DNA of 64,000 nucleotides from Marinobacter vinifirmus (GCF_002258215.1 NZ_NEFY01000002.1:248001-312000), one strand, 5' to 3'; shown: positions 43,272-54,740, numbered from the stretch's first letter. Translations and numbers: made by a program. The notes: generated by a model not told the origin, from the letters alone.

Positions 43272-44303
43272 ATGAAAGCACTGGTATTTCACGGACCAGG
43301 AAAGCGCAGCTGGGAAGACAAGCCACAGCCTGCAATCGAGAAACCCACAGATGCCGTGGTGCGCATCACCCATACCACCATTTGCGGCACCGACCTCCAC
43401 ATTCTGAAAGGCGATGTGCCAGCGGTCACGAAAGGCCGTACTCTCGGCCACGAAGGCGTGGGAGTGGTTGAAGAAGTTGGTGACGGTGTAACCAACATCA
43501 AAGTTGGCGATAAGGTGTTGATTTCCTGCGTCACCTCCTGCGGCCGTTGCGACTACTGCAAGCGCGGCATCTATGCCCATTGCCGGGACGGCGGCTGGAT
43601 TCTGGGGCATTTGATCGATGGCACCCAGGCCGAGTATGTACGCATCCCCCATGCCGACAACAGCCTGTATCCCCTGCCTGCAGGCATGGACCCGGCTGCT
43701 GCGGTGATGCTCAGCGACATCCTGCCCACAGGACACGAGATTGGCGCTCTCAACGGCGAAGTCAAACTGGGGGACACAGTCGCCATCATCGGCGCCGGCC
43801 CCATCGGACTGGCCGCCGTAATGACCTCCCGCTTCTACTCACCTTCGCGCATCATCATGATTGATCCGGACGAGAACCGCCTGGCGATGGCCAAGATGCT
43901 GGGGGCCACAGACACCATCGCCAGAAATCCGATCGAAACCATCAAAGAACTGACCAACGGTGAGGGTGTAGACGTCGCCATGGAGGCGGTCGGTATACCC
44001 GAGACCTTCGATATCTGCCAGAGCATTATTCGCGCCGGCGGCAACATCGCGAACATCGGTGTACACGGCAAGAGCGTGGAGTTCCGGCTGCAGGACCTAT
44101 GGATCAAAAACATCACGGTGCGCACCGGCCTGGTAAGCACTAACACCATTCCGGTATTGATGAAGGTGGTCGAGAGTGGCGATGTGAAGCCTGCTGACCT
44201 GGTCACTCACCGCCTCAAACTCAATGACATCGAAAAAGCCTACGACATCTTCAGCCAGGCGGCGAAGGAGAAAGCGGTCAAGATGTTGCTGACCGCCGAA
44301 TGA
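43272..44303 (+). CDS. Zinc-dependent alcohol dehydrogenase
   Basis: The 343-residue medium-chain dehydrogenase has the catalytic-zinc residues C in TTICGTDLH and GHEG, the structural-zinc cysteines in CGRCDYCKRGIYAHC, and a Rossmann motif GAGPIGLAA. It probably oxidises secondary or short-chain alcohols with NAD(P). ATG 43272 follows AAGGAGAG; a longer reading from 43041 is unlikely. A TATAAT at 43173 may be part of its promoter. A strong terminator follows. Confidence 0.92.
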   Translation: MKALVFHGPGKRSWEDKPQPAIEKPTDAVVRITHTTICGTDLHILKGDVPAVTKGRTLGHEGVGVVEEVGDGVTNIKVGDKVLISCVTSCGRCDYCKRGIYAHCRDGGWILGHLIDGTQAEYVRIPHADNSLYPLPAGMDPAAAVMLSDILPTGHEIGALNGEVKLGDTVAIIGAGPIGLAAVMTSRFYSPSRIIMIDPDENRLAMAKMLGATDTIARNPIETIKELTNGEGVDVAMEAVGIPETFDICQSIIRAGGNIANIGVHGKSVEFRLQDLWIKNITVRTGLVSTNTIPVLMKVVESGDVKPADLVTHRLKLNDIEKAYDIFSQAAKEKAVKMLLTAE

Positions 44304-44320
44304 CGACCTGAAAACGAAAA

Positions 44321-44350
44321 AAGGCGGCAAGCATTTCTGCTTGCCGCCTT
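44321..44350. terminator. Strong bidirectional terminator between adh and guaA
   Basis: AAGGCGGCAAGCA pairs perfectly with TGCTTGCCGCCTT around TTTC. It separates the convergent dehydrogenase gene and guaA. Confidence 0.93.
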
Positions 44351-44373
44351 CTGATGCTAGTCAGCCCTGCCCC

Positions 44374-45951
44374 CTACTCCCATTCAATGGTCGCAGGCGG
44401 CTTGGAAGAGATATCGTAGGTAACCCGCGAGACGCCGGAGATTTCGTTGATGATCCGGTTGGAGACAGTCTCAAGCACTTCGTACGGGAGCCGCGCCCAG
44501 CGTGCGGTCATAAAGTCCACGGTTTCCACGGCACGGATCGCGATCACGTATTCGTAGCGGCGGGCATCACCCACTACACCCACCGATTTCACTGGCAGGA
44601 ACACCGCAAAGGCCTGACTGGTCTTGTGGTACAGGTCGGCACGGTGCAGCTCTTCCAGGAAGATGGCGTCGGCGCGGCGCAGGATCTCGGCGTATTCCTT
44701 CTTTACTTCGCCAAGGATACGCACACCCAGACCCGGACCCGGGAACGGGTGGCGGTAGACCATGTCATACGGCAGGCCAAGCTCGAGGCCGATCTTGCGG
44801 ACTTCGTCCTTGAACAGCTCGCGCAGCGGCTCCACCAGTTTCATCTTCATGGTTTCCGGCAAGCCACCCACATTATGGTGGGACTTGATGACATGGGCTT
44901 TACCGGTTTTGGACGCAGCGGATTCAATCACGTCCGGATAGATGGTGCCCTGGGCCAGCCAGTTCACATCCTTGATCTTCGCGGCTTCAGCATCGAACAC
45001 ATCAATAAAGGTGTTACCAATGATCTTCCGCTTCTGCTCCGGATCGTTCTCGCCCTTGAGCTTGGACAGGAACAGGTCTTCGGCATCGGCTCGGATAACC
45101 TTCACGCCCATGTTGCTGGCGAACATGTCCATCACCTGGTCGCCCTCGTGCAGGCGCAGCAGGCCATTATCCACGAACACGCAGGTCAGCTGATCACCAA
45201 TGGCCTTGTGCAGCAGCGCGGCGGTGACCGAGGAATCAACGCCACCGGACAGGCCCAGCAGCACCTTGTCGGAACCCACCTGCTCGCGAATCTGGCGAAC
45301 GGCATCGTCAACGATCTTGGCCGGGGTCCACAGAGCCTCACAACCGGAGATGGTCAGGACAAAGTGCTCGAGGATGCGCTTACCCTGCAGGGTGTGAGTG
45401 ACTTCCGGATGGAACTGAACGCCGTACAGGTTGCGGCTCAGGTCCTGCATGGCGGCAACCGGCGCGCTTTCGGTAGACGCCAGCAGCTCGAAGCCTTCCG
45501 GCATGGCAACTACTTTGTCGCCGTGGCTCATCCAGACGTCCAGCAGGGAATCGCCAGCCGGCGTCAGGTGGTCGGTAATATCTGCCAGTAGCGGGCCCTT
45601 GGCACGAACCTTAACCTGGGCATAACCGAACTCGCGCTTCTCGGAGCTGGCCACTCGGCCGCCGAGCTGCTCGGCCATGGTCTGCATGCCATAGCAAATG
45701 CCCAGAACCGGGATGCCCTTGTCGAACAGGCCTTCCGGAGCACGGGGACCACCCAGCTGGGTTACCGACTCCGGACCACCGGCCAGAATGATGCCTTTGG
45801 GATTGAACTCGGCGAGTTCTTCGTCTGTGATATCAAAGGCCTTGATCTCGCAGTAAACCCCGATTTCCCGAACGCGACGGGCGATCAGCTGGGTGTACTG
45901 GGAACCGAAATCAAGAATCAGGATACGGTGGTCGTGAATGTTCTGAGCCAT
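44374..45951 (-). CDS. guaA: GMP synthase (glutamine-hydrolysing)
   Basis: The 525-residue protein has the N-terminal glutamine amidotransferase domain with catalytic cysteine in GICYGMQ (about residue 86) and the HPEVTHT histidine, then the ATP-pyrophosphatase motif LSGGVDSSV and the GMP synthase dimerisation domain ending in PPATIEWE. It converts XMP to GMP. It follows guaB on the same strand with a hairpin between them. Confidence 0.97.
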   Translation of the reverse strand: MAQNIHDHRILILDFGSQYTQLIARRVREIGVYCEIKAFDITDEELAEFNPKGIILAGGPESVTQLGGPRAPEGLFDKGIPVLGICYGMQTMAEQLGGRVASSEKREFGYAQVKVRAKGPLLADITDHLTPAGDSLLDVWMSHGDKVVAMPEGFELLASTESAPVAAMQDLSRNLYGVQFHPEVTHTLQGKRILEHFVLTISGCEALWTPAKIVDDAVRQIREQVGSDKVLLGLSGGVDSSVTAALLHKAIGDQLTCVFVDNGLLRLHEGDQVMDMFASNMGVKVIRADAEDLFLSKLKGENDPEQKRKIIGNTFIDVFDAEAAKIKDVNWLAQGTIYPDVIESAASKTGKAHVIKSHHNVGGLPETMKMKLVEPLRELFKDEVRKIGLELGLPYDMVYRHPFPGPGLGVRILGEVKKEYAEILRRADAIFLEELHRADLYHKTSQAFAVFLPVKSVGVVGDARRYEYVIAIRAVETVDFMTARWARLPYEVLETVSNRIINEISGVSRVTYDISSKPPATIEWE

Positions 45952-45978
45952 GGAGTCCTCGGGCTTTAAAAAAACAAC

Positions 45979-45999
45979 GCGGCCCGGAAACCGGGCCGC
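45979..45999 (-). terminator. Hairpin with T-run between guaB and guaA
   Basis: GCGGCCCGG-TTT-CCGGGCCGC on the minus strand is followed by GTTG and a run of seven T. It may end part of the guaB transcript and so reduce guaA expression. Confidence 0.75.
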
Positions 46000-46015
46000 A
46001 TCAGATCAGGCTGAA

Positions 46016-47554
<1,539 letters not shown>

Positions 47555-47565
47555 TTAATCGATCT

Positions 47566-47594
47566 ATTATAAAGTGGTGACAGAACACAGTAAA
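47566..47594 (-). promoter_or_regulatory. Probable sigma-70 promoter of guaB
   Basis: TTTACT and a perfect TATAAT are 17 bases apart on the minus strand. Transcription would start near 47559, giving a leader of about 80 bases. A short hairpin (TGCACC with GGGTGCA) lies within this leader at about 47522-47541. Confidence 0.6.
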
Positions 47595-47669
47595 CCGCAG
47601 GGTTTTTGCGGTTTGGTTGCATCTTTCTGAATTTACGTTATTTTTGCCTGTCACCTTCGGCTATTGCGT

Positions 47670-49049
47670 ATGAAAAAACCGGGAGCCCGCCCTTTGATAC
47701 CCCCCTATCCGGACACCCGCCCAAGAGCACTGAGCGTTTCCGAACTCAATCATCAGGCCAGGCACCTGCTCGAATCCAGCTTCATGCAGGTGTGGGTGGA
47801 AGGCGAATTGTCCAGCTTTTCCCGGCCATCGTCCGGCCACTGGTACTTTTCGCTGAAAGACCAGAAATGCCAGATACGCTGCGCCATGTTTCGCGGGGCG
47901 AACCAGCGTATTCGCACCCTGCCGAAAGAAGGCGACCAGATCCGCATTCGCGGCAAGGTGACCCTCTACGAGAACAGGGGTGACTTCCAGATCATCGTAG
48001 AACACCTGGAACCTGCCGGCCTGGGGCCGCTGCAGCAGGCATTTGAAGCCCTGAAAATGAAACTGCAGGCCGAGGGCCTGTTCGACCCGGCTCGCAAAAA
48101 GCCCCTGCCCGTTACCCCGCGCCACATCGGCGTGGTCACTTCACCCACCGGCGCAGCCATTCACGACATTCTCACCGTGCTGGCACGGCGTTGCCCGGCC
48201 ATTCCGGTCACGCTCTACCCCACTGCCGTTCAGGGCCAGGCCGCCACAGCGGATATTGTTAACGCAATTGATCGCGCCCGGCGCCATGGCGTGGCGGATG
48301 TGCTGATCATTGGCCGGGGCGGCGGCTCGCTGGAGGACCTCTGGTGCTTTAACGAAGAAGCCGTCGCCCGGGCGATTGCCGGATGCTCTATTCCCACCGT
48401 CAGTGCAGTGGGCCATGAAGTGGACGTTACCATTGCCGATTTCGTGGCAGACCTTCGGGCACCCACCCCCTCTGCCGCAGCGGAAAAAATCTCGCCGGAT
48501 CAAAGCCAGTGGCTGCGCCGGCTGGCTGAACAGCAACTCCGGCTGGGGCAATCCGCCCGCCGTTTGCTGCTCCGGCTGGACCAGCAACTCGGCCACCTGG
48601 CCGCAAGGCTTCGGGACCCGCGCCGGGAACTCCAGGACAAAGCCCAGCGCATGGACGAGCTGGACATGCGCCTGAACAAGGCCATGAACCTGACGCTGCA
48701 GCAACAGCAACTTAAAACCGGACACCTGGCGCAGCGCCTGGGCACCCAGTCGCCAGCAAAAACCCTGCAGAATGCCGGGGAGCAGGTGCAGCGGCTGAAT
48801 GAACGGCTGGACAAAGCCATTCGCCAGAACCTGCGGCAGCAGCAGGAAAAGCTCCAGTTGAATGCCCAGACCCTGAACGTGGTCAGCCCGCTGGCCACCC
48901 TAGGCCGCGGCTACGCCATCGTGCGGGATGACCGGAATCGCATCGTACGGAGTGCCGATCAGCTGTCAGCCGGCCAGGCCATCAGCGCCCGGTTTGGGCA
49001 GGGCAACGTGTCGGCGGAAGTGACGAAAGTCAATTCCGTCACAGAATAG
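47670..49049 (+). CDS. xseA: Exodeoxyribonuclease VII large subunit
   Basis: The 459-residue protein has an N-terminal OB-fold (ALSVSELNHQARHLLESSF, then VEGELSSFSRPSSGHWYFSL), the catalytic core with GGSLEDLWCFNEE, and a long C-terminal coiled coil. With XseB it degrades single-stranded DNA to oligonucleotides. ATG 47670 has only a weak ribosome-binding site; a TTG two codons upstream is in frame. xseB is not in the window. Confidence 0.94.
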   Translation: MKKPGARPLIPPYPDTRPRALSVSELNHQARHLLESSFMQVWVEGELSSFSRPSSGHWYFSLKDQKCQIRCAMFRGANQRIRTLPKEGDQIRIRGKVTLYENRGDFQIIVEHLEPAGLGPLQQAFEALKMKLQAEGLFDPARKKPLPVTPRHIGVVTSPTGAAIHDILTVLARRCPAIPVTLYPTAVQGQAATADIVNAIDRARRHGVADVLIIGRGGGSLEDLWCFNEEAVARAIAGCSIPTVSAVGHEVDVTIADFVADLRAPTPSAAAEKISPDQSQWLRRLAEQQLRLGQSARRLLLRLDQQLGHLAARLRDPRRELQDKAQRMDELDMRLNKAMNLTLQQQQLKTGHLAQRLGTQSPAKTLQNAGEQVQRLNERLDKAIRQNLRQQQEKLQLNAQTLNVVSPLATLGRGYAIVRDDRNRIVRSADQLSAGQAISARFGQGNVSAEVTKVNSVTE

Positions 49050-49161
49050 GCCCGGAACCGATCAAAACTACGCCTATGGTCTAGTAGCCCCCTTTTTCAA
49101 AGCCCCTACAGTTGTAGCCATCAACCCTAAAATAAAAAACGATACAACTGAGGTGGAGCAC

Positions 49162-51036
49162 ATGAGCTACAACGCCGAATTCCGTCGGTCGATTGATCAG
49201 CGGGACGACTTCTGGCGCGACCAGGCGCAAAACATCGACTGGATCGAGCCACCCAAGACCATCTGGCAGGCCAAGGATAACGGCCACGGCGAATGGTTTC
49301 CCGATGGTGTACTCAATACCAGTGACGTAGCGCTGGACGCCAACATCCGCGCCGGCCGCGGCGACCAGACCGCCCTGATTTACGACTCCCCCGTTACCGA
49401 TACCCGCCAGAAATTCACCTACAACGAACTGCGTGACGAAGTGGCCAGCTTTGCCGGCGCCCTGCGTGATCGCGGTATCGAAAAAGGCGACCGGGTAATC
49501 ATCTATATGCCGATGATTCCCCAGGCCGCCATTGCCATGCTGGCCTGCGCCCGCCTTGGTGCCATCCACTCGGTGGTGTTCGGAGGTTTTGCCGCCCACG
49601 AACTGGCGGTACGGATTGAAGACGCCAAGCCCAAGGCCTTGCTGACGGCCTCCTGCGGCATCGAAATCACCAAGGTGATCGAATACAAGCCGCTGGTGGA
49701 TAAAGCCATCGAGCAATCCAGCCACAAGCCGGAATTCTGCGTGGTCTACCAACGCCCGCAGGCAAAGGCAGACATGCAGGACGGCCGGGACTTTGACTGG
49801 AACACCGTTTCTGCCGCAGCCAGCCCCGCAGACCCGGTACCGGTTAAAGCCAATGATCCGCTGTACGTGCTGTACACCTCCGGCACCACCGGCAAGCCCA
49901 AGGGCGTGGTAAGGGATAACGGCGGCCACGCCGTCGCCCTGAAATACAGCATGGAACTGGTCTATGACGCCAAGCCCGGAGATGTGTTCTGGGCGGCCTC
50001 GGACGTCGGTTGGGTGGTTGGCCACAGCTATATTATCTACGCGCCGCTATTTACCGGCTGCACCACCATCCTCTATGAAGGCAAGCCGGTACGCACCCCG
50101 GATGCCGGCGCTTTCTGGCGCGCGGTTGAGGAACACAAGGTGAACATGCTGTTCACCGCTCCGACTGCCTTCCGCGCCGTGCGCAAGGAAGACCCGGAAG
50201 CGGATCATCTGGCCAAGTACGATGTGTCTTCCCTCAAGCGTATCTTCCTGGCCGGTGAGCGACTGGACCCGCCCACCTACGAGTGGCTGAAAGAACACAC
50301 CGGCCTGCCGGTGCTGGACCACTGGTGGCAGACCGAAACCGGCTGGGCCATTTGCTGCAACCCGGTGGGCATTGAAATGATGGCCACCAAACCCGGCTCC
50401 GCCACGGTACCCTCCCCCGGCTTCAACGTTCAGGTGGTGGATATGGGCGGCCGCCAGGTACCCGCCGGCGAGCAAGGCCAGATTGCCGTTAAATTACCGC
50501 TGCCACCGGGCTGCCTGATGACCGTATGGGGCGACGACGAGCGCTTCCTGAACAGCTACCTGCGGCCCATCGAAGGCTTCTACAGCTCCGGCGATGGTGG
50601 CTTTATTGACGATGACGGCTACGTGTTCGTGATGGGCCGTACCGACGACGTGATCAACGTGGCGGGCCACCGCCTGTCCACCGGCGAAATGGAAGAAGTG
50701 GTTGCCTCTCACCCGGCCATCGCCGAATGCTGCGTGGTAGGTGCCCACGACGATATGAAAGGCCAGATCCCGGTCGGCCTGGTACTGATCAAGGACGGCG
50801 CCACCATCGACCAGGACGAGCTCGAAGAGGAACTGGTGGAAATGGTGCGGGAGAAGATCGGCGCTATCGCCTGCTTCCGCCGCGCCATTGTGGTGGAAAG
50901 GCTACCGAAAACCCGGTCAGGCAAAATCCTGCGGCGGGTAATCCGGCAGATCGCCGACGGTGAACAGTACAACGTACCCAGCACCATCGACGACCCGGCA
51001 ATCCTGGAAGAAATCAGCGAAAAATTCGGACGCTGA
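49162..51036 (+). CDS. Acyl-CoA synthetase, propionyl-CoA synthetase PrpE-like
   Basis: The 624-residue AMP-forming ligase has the P-loop LYTSGTTGKPKGVVRDNGGH near residue 233, WWQTETGW near 390 and the lysine-containing RTRSGK-like KTRSGKILRR near 587. The sequence after the P-loop favours propionyl-CoA over acetyl-CoA synthetase. It activates a short-chain acid by adenylation. ATG 49162 is preceded by GAGGTGGAG; GTG 49153 is an alternative. No prp operon surrounds it. Confidence 0.88.
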   Translation: MSYNAEFRRSIDQRDDFWRDQAQNIDWIEPPKTIWQAKDNGHGEWFPDGVLNTSDVALDANIRAGRGDQTALIYDSPVTDTRQKFTYNELRDEVASFAGALRDRGIEKGDRVIIYMPMIPQAAIAMLACARLGAIHSVVFGGFAAHELAVRIEDAKPKALLTASCGIEITKVIEYKPLVDKAIEQSSHKPEFCVVYQRPQAKADMQDGRDFDWNTVSAAASPADPVPVKANDPLYVLYTSGTTGKPKGVVRDNGGHAVALKYSMELVYDAKPGDVFWAASDVGWVVGHSYIIYAPLFTGCTTILYEGKPVRTPDAGAFWRAVEEHKVNMLFTAPTAFRAVRKEDPEADHLAKYDVSSLKRIFLAGERLDPPTYEWLKEHTGLPVLDHWWQTETGWAICCNPVGIEMMATKPGSATVPSPGFNVQVVDMGGRQVPAGEQGQIAVKLPLPPGCLMTVWGDDERFLNSYLRPIEGFYSSGDGGFIDDDGYVFVMGRTDDVINVAGHRLSTGEMEEVVASHPAIAECCVVGAHDDMKGQIPVGLVLIKDGATIDQDELEEELVEMVREKIGAIACFRRAIVVERLPKTRSGKILRRVIRQIADGEQYNVPSTIDDPAILEEISEKFGR

Positions 51037-51066
51037 TCCGCCCCGGACCCTACCGTAAGAAAACCC

Positions 51067-51100
51067 ATCAAGGCCTGCTCCCGACGGAACAGGCCTTGAT
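51067..51100 (+). terminator. Terminator of the acyl-CoA synthetase gene
   Basis: ATCAAGGCCTG pairs perfectly with CAGGCCTTGAT around a 12-base loop, followed by GTCATTTTAA. It begins 30 bases after the stop codon. Confidence 0.8.
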
Positions 51101-51166
51101 GTCATTTTAATTACAACTCATTGTTTTTTATCAACAAAAACAAGAAAATCAATCTTCAGAAAATAA

Positions 51167-51194
51167 TTGACGCCCCACAAACTCGGTCTATACT
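51167..51194 (+). promoter_or_regulatory. Sigma-70 promoter of the cold-shock gene with long leader
   Basis: TTGACG and TATACT are 16 bases apart. Transcription from near 51201 would leave about 164 bases of untranslated leader before the csp ATG, as usual for cold-shock mRNAs. The rest of the 51101-51364 gap holds no supported gene. Confidence 0.7.
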
Positions 51195-51364
51195 GAAAAT
51201 TGCTGTGAACCTCTGCAGCGGTATTTGGCGAATGCGTTCCAACGTCCTGCCCCGGCTTTTCGTTGCCCCTTCCTCAGTACGCTCCGGATGTTTCAGCTCA
51301 TAACTGCCTAAGTGCAAAAATGAAGGTCCCGTGAGGGCAAATTTCAGTAAGACAGGAAAGATCG

Positions 51365-51574
51365 ATGTCCGATACCAAAACCGGCCACGTGAAGTGGTTC
51401 AACGAATCCAAGGGCTTTGGCTTCATCGCCCAGGAAGGCGGCAGTGACGTTTTCGTTCACTACAGTGCAATCAACTCAAACGGTTTCCGTACCCTGGCTG
51501 AAGGCCAGCAGGTACAGTTTACCGTTACCCAGGGCCCGAAAGGCCCGCAGGCGGAAAACGTAACCCCTCTGTAA
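51365..51574 (+). CDS. CspA-family cold-shock protein
   Basis: The 69-residue protein is one cold-shock OB-fold with the RNA-binding motifs KGFGFIAQ (RNP1) and VFVHYSAI (RNP2). It binds single-stranded RNA and melts structure in mRNA. GACAGGAAAG precedes the ATG. The long leader suggests post-transcriptional control by temperature or growth. A palindromic terminator follows. Confidence 0.96.
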   Translation: MSDTKTGHVKWFNESKGFGFIAQEGGSDVFVHYSAINSNGFRTLAEGQQVQFTVTQGPKGPQAENVTPL

Positions 51575-51620
51575 GGGCGCGCGTTCCCCGCCGGATGCCC
51601 CTCACGGGCAGACGGAAAAC

Positions 51621-51650
51621 AAAACGGCCGGCAAATTTGCCGGCCGTTTT
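51621..51650. terminator. Palindromic terminator between csp and leuA
   Basis: AAAACGGCCGGCAAA and its exact reverse complement form a 30-base perfect palindrome with T-runs on both strands. It separates the convergent genes csp and leuA. Confidence 0.93.
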
Positions 51651-51676
51651 GCGTTCTGGCTTGATCGCCGGAGTCT

Positions 51677-53371
51677 TCAGGCGGTTTCAGTCGGTTCCGG
51701 CGCCTTGGCTGCCGGCATTTCCGTACCTACAGCCTGGGCCACAGCAGAGAACAGGGCCTGCAGGGTCGCCGAGGTGGTGTCTTCGGCCAGGGCAGCAGCG
51801 CTGCAGTGCTGGCCATTGGCCGTCAGGCGGATACACGCCAGTGCGTTGGCGTTGGTGCCCTCACCCAGCGCAAACTCGTCATAGGCCTCTACGGCGACGG
51901 TTACACCAAAGCGCTTGGCCAGGCCGTCCGACACGGCTTCTACCGCACCCAGACCGCGCCCTTCCAGGGTAACCGGTGCCTTCTCGCCACCTACAACCAC
52001 TTCTGCGCGCACGCCGTCTTCGTCCCGGTGCAGGTCATACGAACGCAATGACCAGTCACCGTACACCTTCAGATAGCGGTCTTCGAACAACCGGTGAATG
52101 GTGTGGGAATCGATCTCGCCACCATTGGTTTCGGCCTCACGCTGCACCACCTTGCTGAACTCAATCTGCAACCAGCGCGGCAGGGTAATGTCATAGTCCC
52201 GCTCCAGCACGTAGGCAACGCCACCCTTACCGGACTGGCTGTTGATACGCACCACTTCTTCGTACCGGCGGCCCACGTCGAACGGGTCGATCGGCAGGTA
52301 GGCTACGTTCCAGACGTCGCCTTCCTTGCGCCGTGCCAGGCACTTGCGAATCGCATCCTGGTGACTGCCGGAGAAGGCGGTAAATACCAGCTCACCTGCA
52401 TACGGATGGCGCGGATGAGTGGAAATCTCGGTGCAGGCTTCCACCACCTCGGTGATTTCCGCCATACCGGACAAATCCAGGGTCGGGTCGATGCCCTGGG
52501 AGTACAGGTTCATGGCCATGGTCACCAGGTCCATGTTACCGGTGCGCTCACCATTGCCCATCAGTGTACCCTCTACCCGGTCAGCGCCGGCCATGACACC
52601 CAACTCCGCGGCGGCAACCGCACACCCCCGGTCATTGTGGGTGTGCAGGCTGATGCTGATGTGCTCGCGGTAGCGAATGTTCTCGCAAATCCACTCTACT
52701 TGGTCGGCAAACACGTTGGGCGTGGACATCTCCACCGTGGCCGGCAGGTTGATAATTACTGGCTGGCCCTGGTCCGGACGCCAGACGTCGGTGACTGCAT
52801 TGATCACTTCCGCGGCAAAGTCCAGCTCGGTGCCGGTAAAGCTCTCGGGCGAATACTGGAAGGTCCAGTCGGTATCCGGGTGGCGAGCCGCGATTTCTTT
52901 CACCAGGGTGGCGCCATTTACGGCAATCTCGCGGATACCGTCACGATCCAGGCCGAACACCTGCTCCCGCTGGACCGTAGAGGTGGAGTTGTACACGTGC
53001 ACAATCGCCTGCTTCGCACCTGCCAGCGCTTCATAGGTACGCTCGATCAGTTCCGGGCGGGCCTGGGTCAACACCTGGATTTTCACATCCTCAGGAATGC
53101 GGTTTTCCTCGATCAGCTTACGGCAGAAATCGAAGTCCGGCTGACTGGCCGCCGGGAAACCGATTTCGATTTCCTTGAAGCCAAGCTTGACCAGCAAATC
53201 GAACAAACGCTGCTTCTGGGCAACGGACATGGGCTTGATCAGGGACTGGTTACCATCCCGCAGGTCAACGGCACACCAGGTGGGGGCTTTTTCGATAACC
53301 TGGTCGGGCCAGCGGCGGTCTTTCTTGGCAACCGGCTTGAAGGCAACGTATTTACGATGATCAAAGGCCAT
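51677..53371 (-). CDS. leuA: 2-isopropylmalate synthase
   Basis: The 564-residue protein is of the longer LeuA class (LeuA type 2): a catalytic TIM barrel with WCAVDLRDGNQSL near residue 35 and HTHNDRGCAVAAAELG near 240, and a C-terminal leucine-binding regulatory domain. It condenses acetyl-CoA with ketoisovalerate in leucine synthesis. ATG 53371 follows AAAGGA; a TTG three codons upstream is possible. It is divergent from an Lrp-type regulator. Confidence 0.95.
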   Translation of the reverse strand: MAFDHRKYVAFKPVAKKDRRWPDQVIEKAPTWCAVDLRDGNQSLIKPMSVAQKQRLFDLLVKLGFKEIEIGFPAASQPDFDFCRKLIEENRIPEDVKIQVLTQARPELIERTYEALAGAKQAIVHVYNSTSTVQREQVFGLDRDGIREIAVNGATLVKEIAARHPDTDWTFQYSPESFTGTELDFAAEVINAVTDVWRPDQGQPVIINLPATVEMSTPNVFADQVEWICENIRYREHISISLHTHNDRGCAVAAAELGVMAGADRVEGTLMGNGERTGNMDLVTMAMNLYSQGIDPTLDLSGMAEITEVVEACTEISTHPRHPYAGELVFTAFSGSHQDAIRKCLARRKEGDVWNVAYLPIDPFDVGRRYEEVVRINSQSGKGGVAYVLERDYDITLPRWLQIEFSKVVQREAETNGGEIDSHTIHRLFEDRYLKVYGDWSLRSYDLHRDEDGVRAEVVVGGEKAPVTLEGRGLGAVEAVSDGLAKRFGVTVAVEAYDEFALGEGTNANALACIRLTANGQHCSAAALAEDTTSATLQALFSAVAQAVGTEMPAAKAPEPTETA

Positions 53372-53508
53372 ATCTGACAATTCCTTTCACGGGTCTGTGT
53401 AATGACACCATTCTAACGCCGCTGCGGCGCTATTTGGTTGCTATTTCGGGGCGCTTTCACTAACTTTACGACATATAATTGCCATCTTTAAAGGTTATAA
53501 AGAATAAA

Positions 53509-54006
53509 ATGCCCACAAAAGAAAAGACCCTGATACAAATCGACAAAACAGACAGGAAAATCCTCGAACAATTGCAGAAAGACGGTTCGCTGACCAATCA
53601 GCAGCTGGCCGAAAAGGTGGGGTTATCGCCGTCGCCCTGCCTGCGCCGGGTCAGGGCCCTGGAGGAAGCGGGAATCATCATCCGCACCGTGACCATCCTG
53701 GATCACAAGAAACTGGGGCTGGCGTTGACGGCGATTACCCTGATCGGCATGGACCGGCACACACCGGAGCGGTTTGCCGCCTTCGAGGAACAGGTTGCCG
53801 AATACCCGGAAGTCCAGGAGTGCTACCTGATTACCGGCCAGAGCGCCGACTACATGCTGAAGATTGTGGTGCCCGACATGGACCACTATCACCAGTTCCT
53901 GCTGAACCGGATTACCCGTATCCCGGGGGTCAGTGGCGTGCATTCCAGCTTTGTTCTGCGGCGGGTAATCGACAGCACCGCCCTGCCCCTGGGCTACCTT
54001 TCCTGA
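53509..54006 (+). CDS. Lrp/AsnC-family transcriptional regulator
   Basis: The 165-residue protein has an N-terminal winged helix (LEQLQKDGSLTNQQLAEKVG, then SPCLRRVRALEEAG) and a C-terminal RAM ligand-binding domain with ECYLITGQSADYMLKI. Such proteins sense amino acids. ATG 53509 has a weak ribosome-binding site; TTG 53479 overlaps a TATAAT and is unlikely. It is divergent from leuA, which it may control. Its 3' end overlaps the convergent tetR gene by 13 bases. Confidence 0.9.
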   Translation: MPTKEKTLIQIDKTDRKILEQLQKDGSLTNQQLAEKVGLSPSPCLRRVRALEEAGIIIRTVTILDHKKLGLALTAITLIGMDRHTPERFAAFEEQVAEYPEVQECYLITGQSADYMLKIVVPDMDHYHQFLLNRITRIPGVSGVHSSFVLRRVIDSTALPLGYLS

Positions 54007-54617
54007 CGGATCAGCTCGGCCACATAGGCCTGGGTCATCACTTTCAGTTCACCGACCAGTTGCCGGCCCTGCTGGTCCGGCAGTGTCGCTGCCAGCCGCA
54101 GAATGGATCCGGCCGCCCGCGGCAGTAACAGGCTGGCATTCCAGCGGCGGTCATCCGGCAGGTTAGGGTATTCCTGTTGCAGGCGTGCATCCAGGTCACT
54201 GGCGTTGTTGTAGAGCTCTCGCAGGTCCAGGTCCCGCAACTCGGGCATGGCTTCAACGCCACTCCAGATGGCCGAATAGGCAGGCTCGGTGCGGTAGAAG
54301 GTGTAGAACTGCTCGATCAGCACTTCGATGGCCTCATCCAGGCCAAGTTTCGGCAGCTTCTCCCTGAGTGCACGTTCCATTTTCTCCACATGGCCTTCGG
54401 CAATGGCGTGGACGATGGCCGCCTTGTTCGGGAAATACCGGTAAAGGGAGGCGAGCGACATGTCCGACTGCCGGGCAATGGCCGACATGCTGGTGCCGTC
54501 TACCCCGTTCTCGTGAAAGATCGCAGCGGCGTGCCGCAAGATGGCGTCTACACGCTCCCTGCTCCGGGCCTGTACAGGCTTTCGGCGTGGTGTTACGTCG
54601 ATAGATTCGTCAGTCAT
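53994..54617 (-). CDS. TetR-family transcriptional regulator
   Basis: The 207-residue protein has an N-terminal helix-turn-helix ([20 protein letters not shown], then [20 protein letters not shown]) and an unassigned effector domain. The target is unknown; proS is divergent from it and is not an obvious target. I use ATG 54617, nine bases after AAGG, rather than an upstream start that would run into proS. Its end overlaps the lrp-like gene. Confidence 0.88.
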   Translation of the reverse strand: MTDESIDVTPRRKPVQARSRERVDAILRHAAAIFHENGVDGTSMSAIARQSDMSLASLYRYFPNKAAIVHAIAEGHVEKMERALREKLPKLGLDEAIEVLIEQFYTFYRTEPAYSAIWSGVEAMPELRDLDLRELYNNASDLDARLQQEYPNLPDDRRWNASLLLPRAAGSILRLAATLPDQQGRQLVGELKVMTQAYVAELIRQER

Positions 54618-54740
54618 TATCTGTACCTTGTGCAGCAGGCTCCGTACAATAACGCCCACTTTACGACAAAGAAAGGCAGAGTCAGGCCAACAGACCTGCC
54701 AATTAGTCTTAACCCCGGATTTCAAAAAACGGAAGACACC

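Noticed and set aside
51121-51303. 60-codon plus-strand open frame before csp
   Set aside because: It spans the csp promoter and leader, lacks a ribosome-binding site and has no recognisable features.
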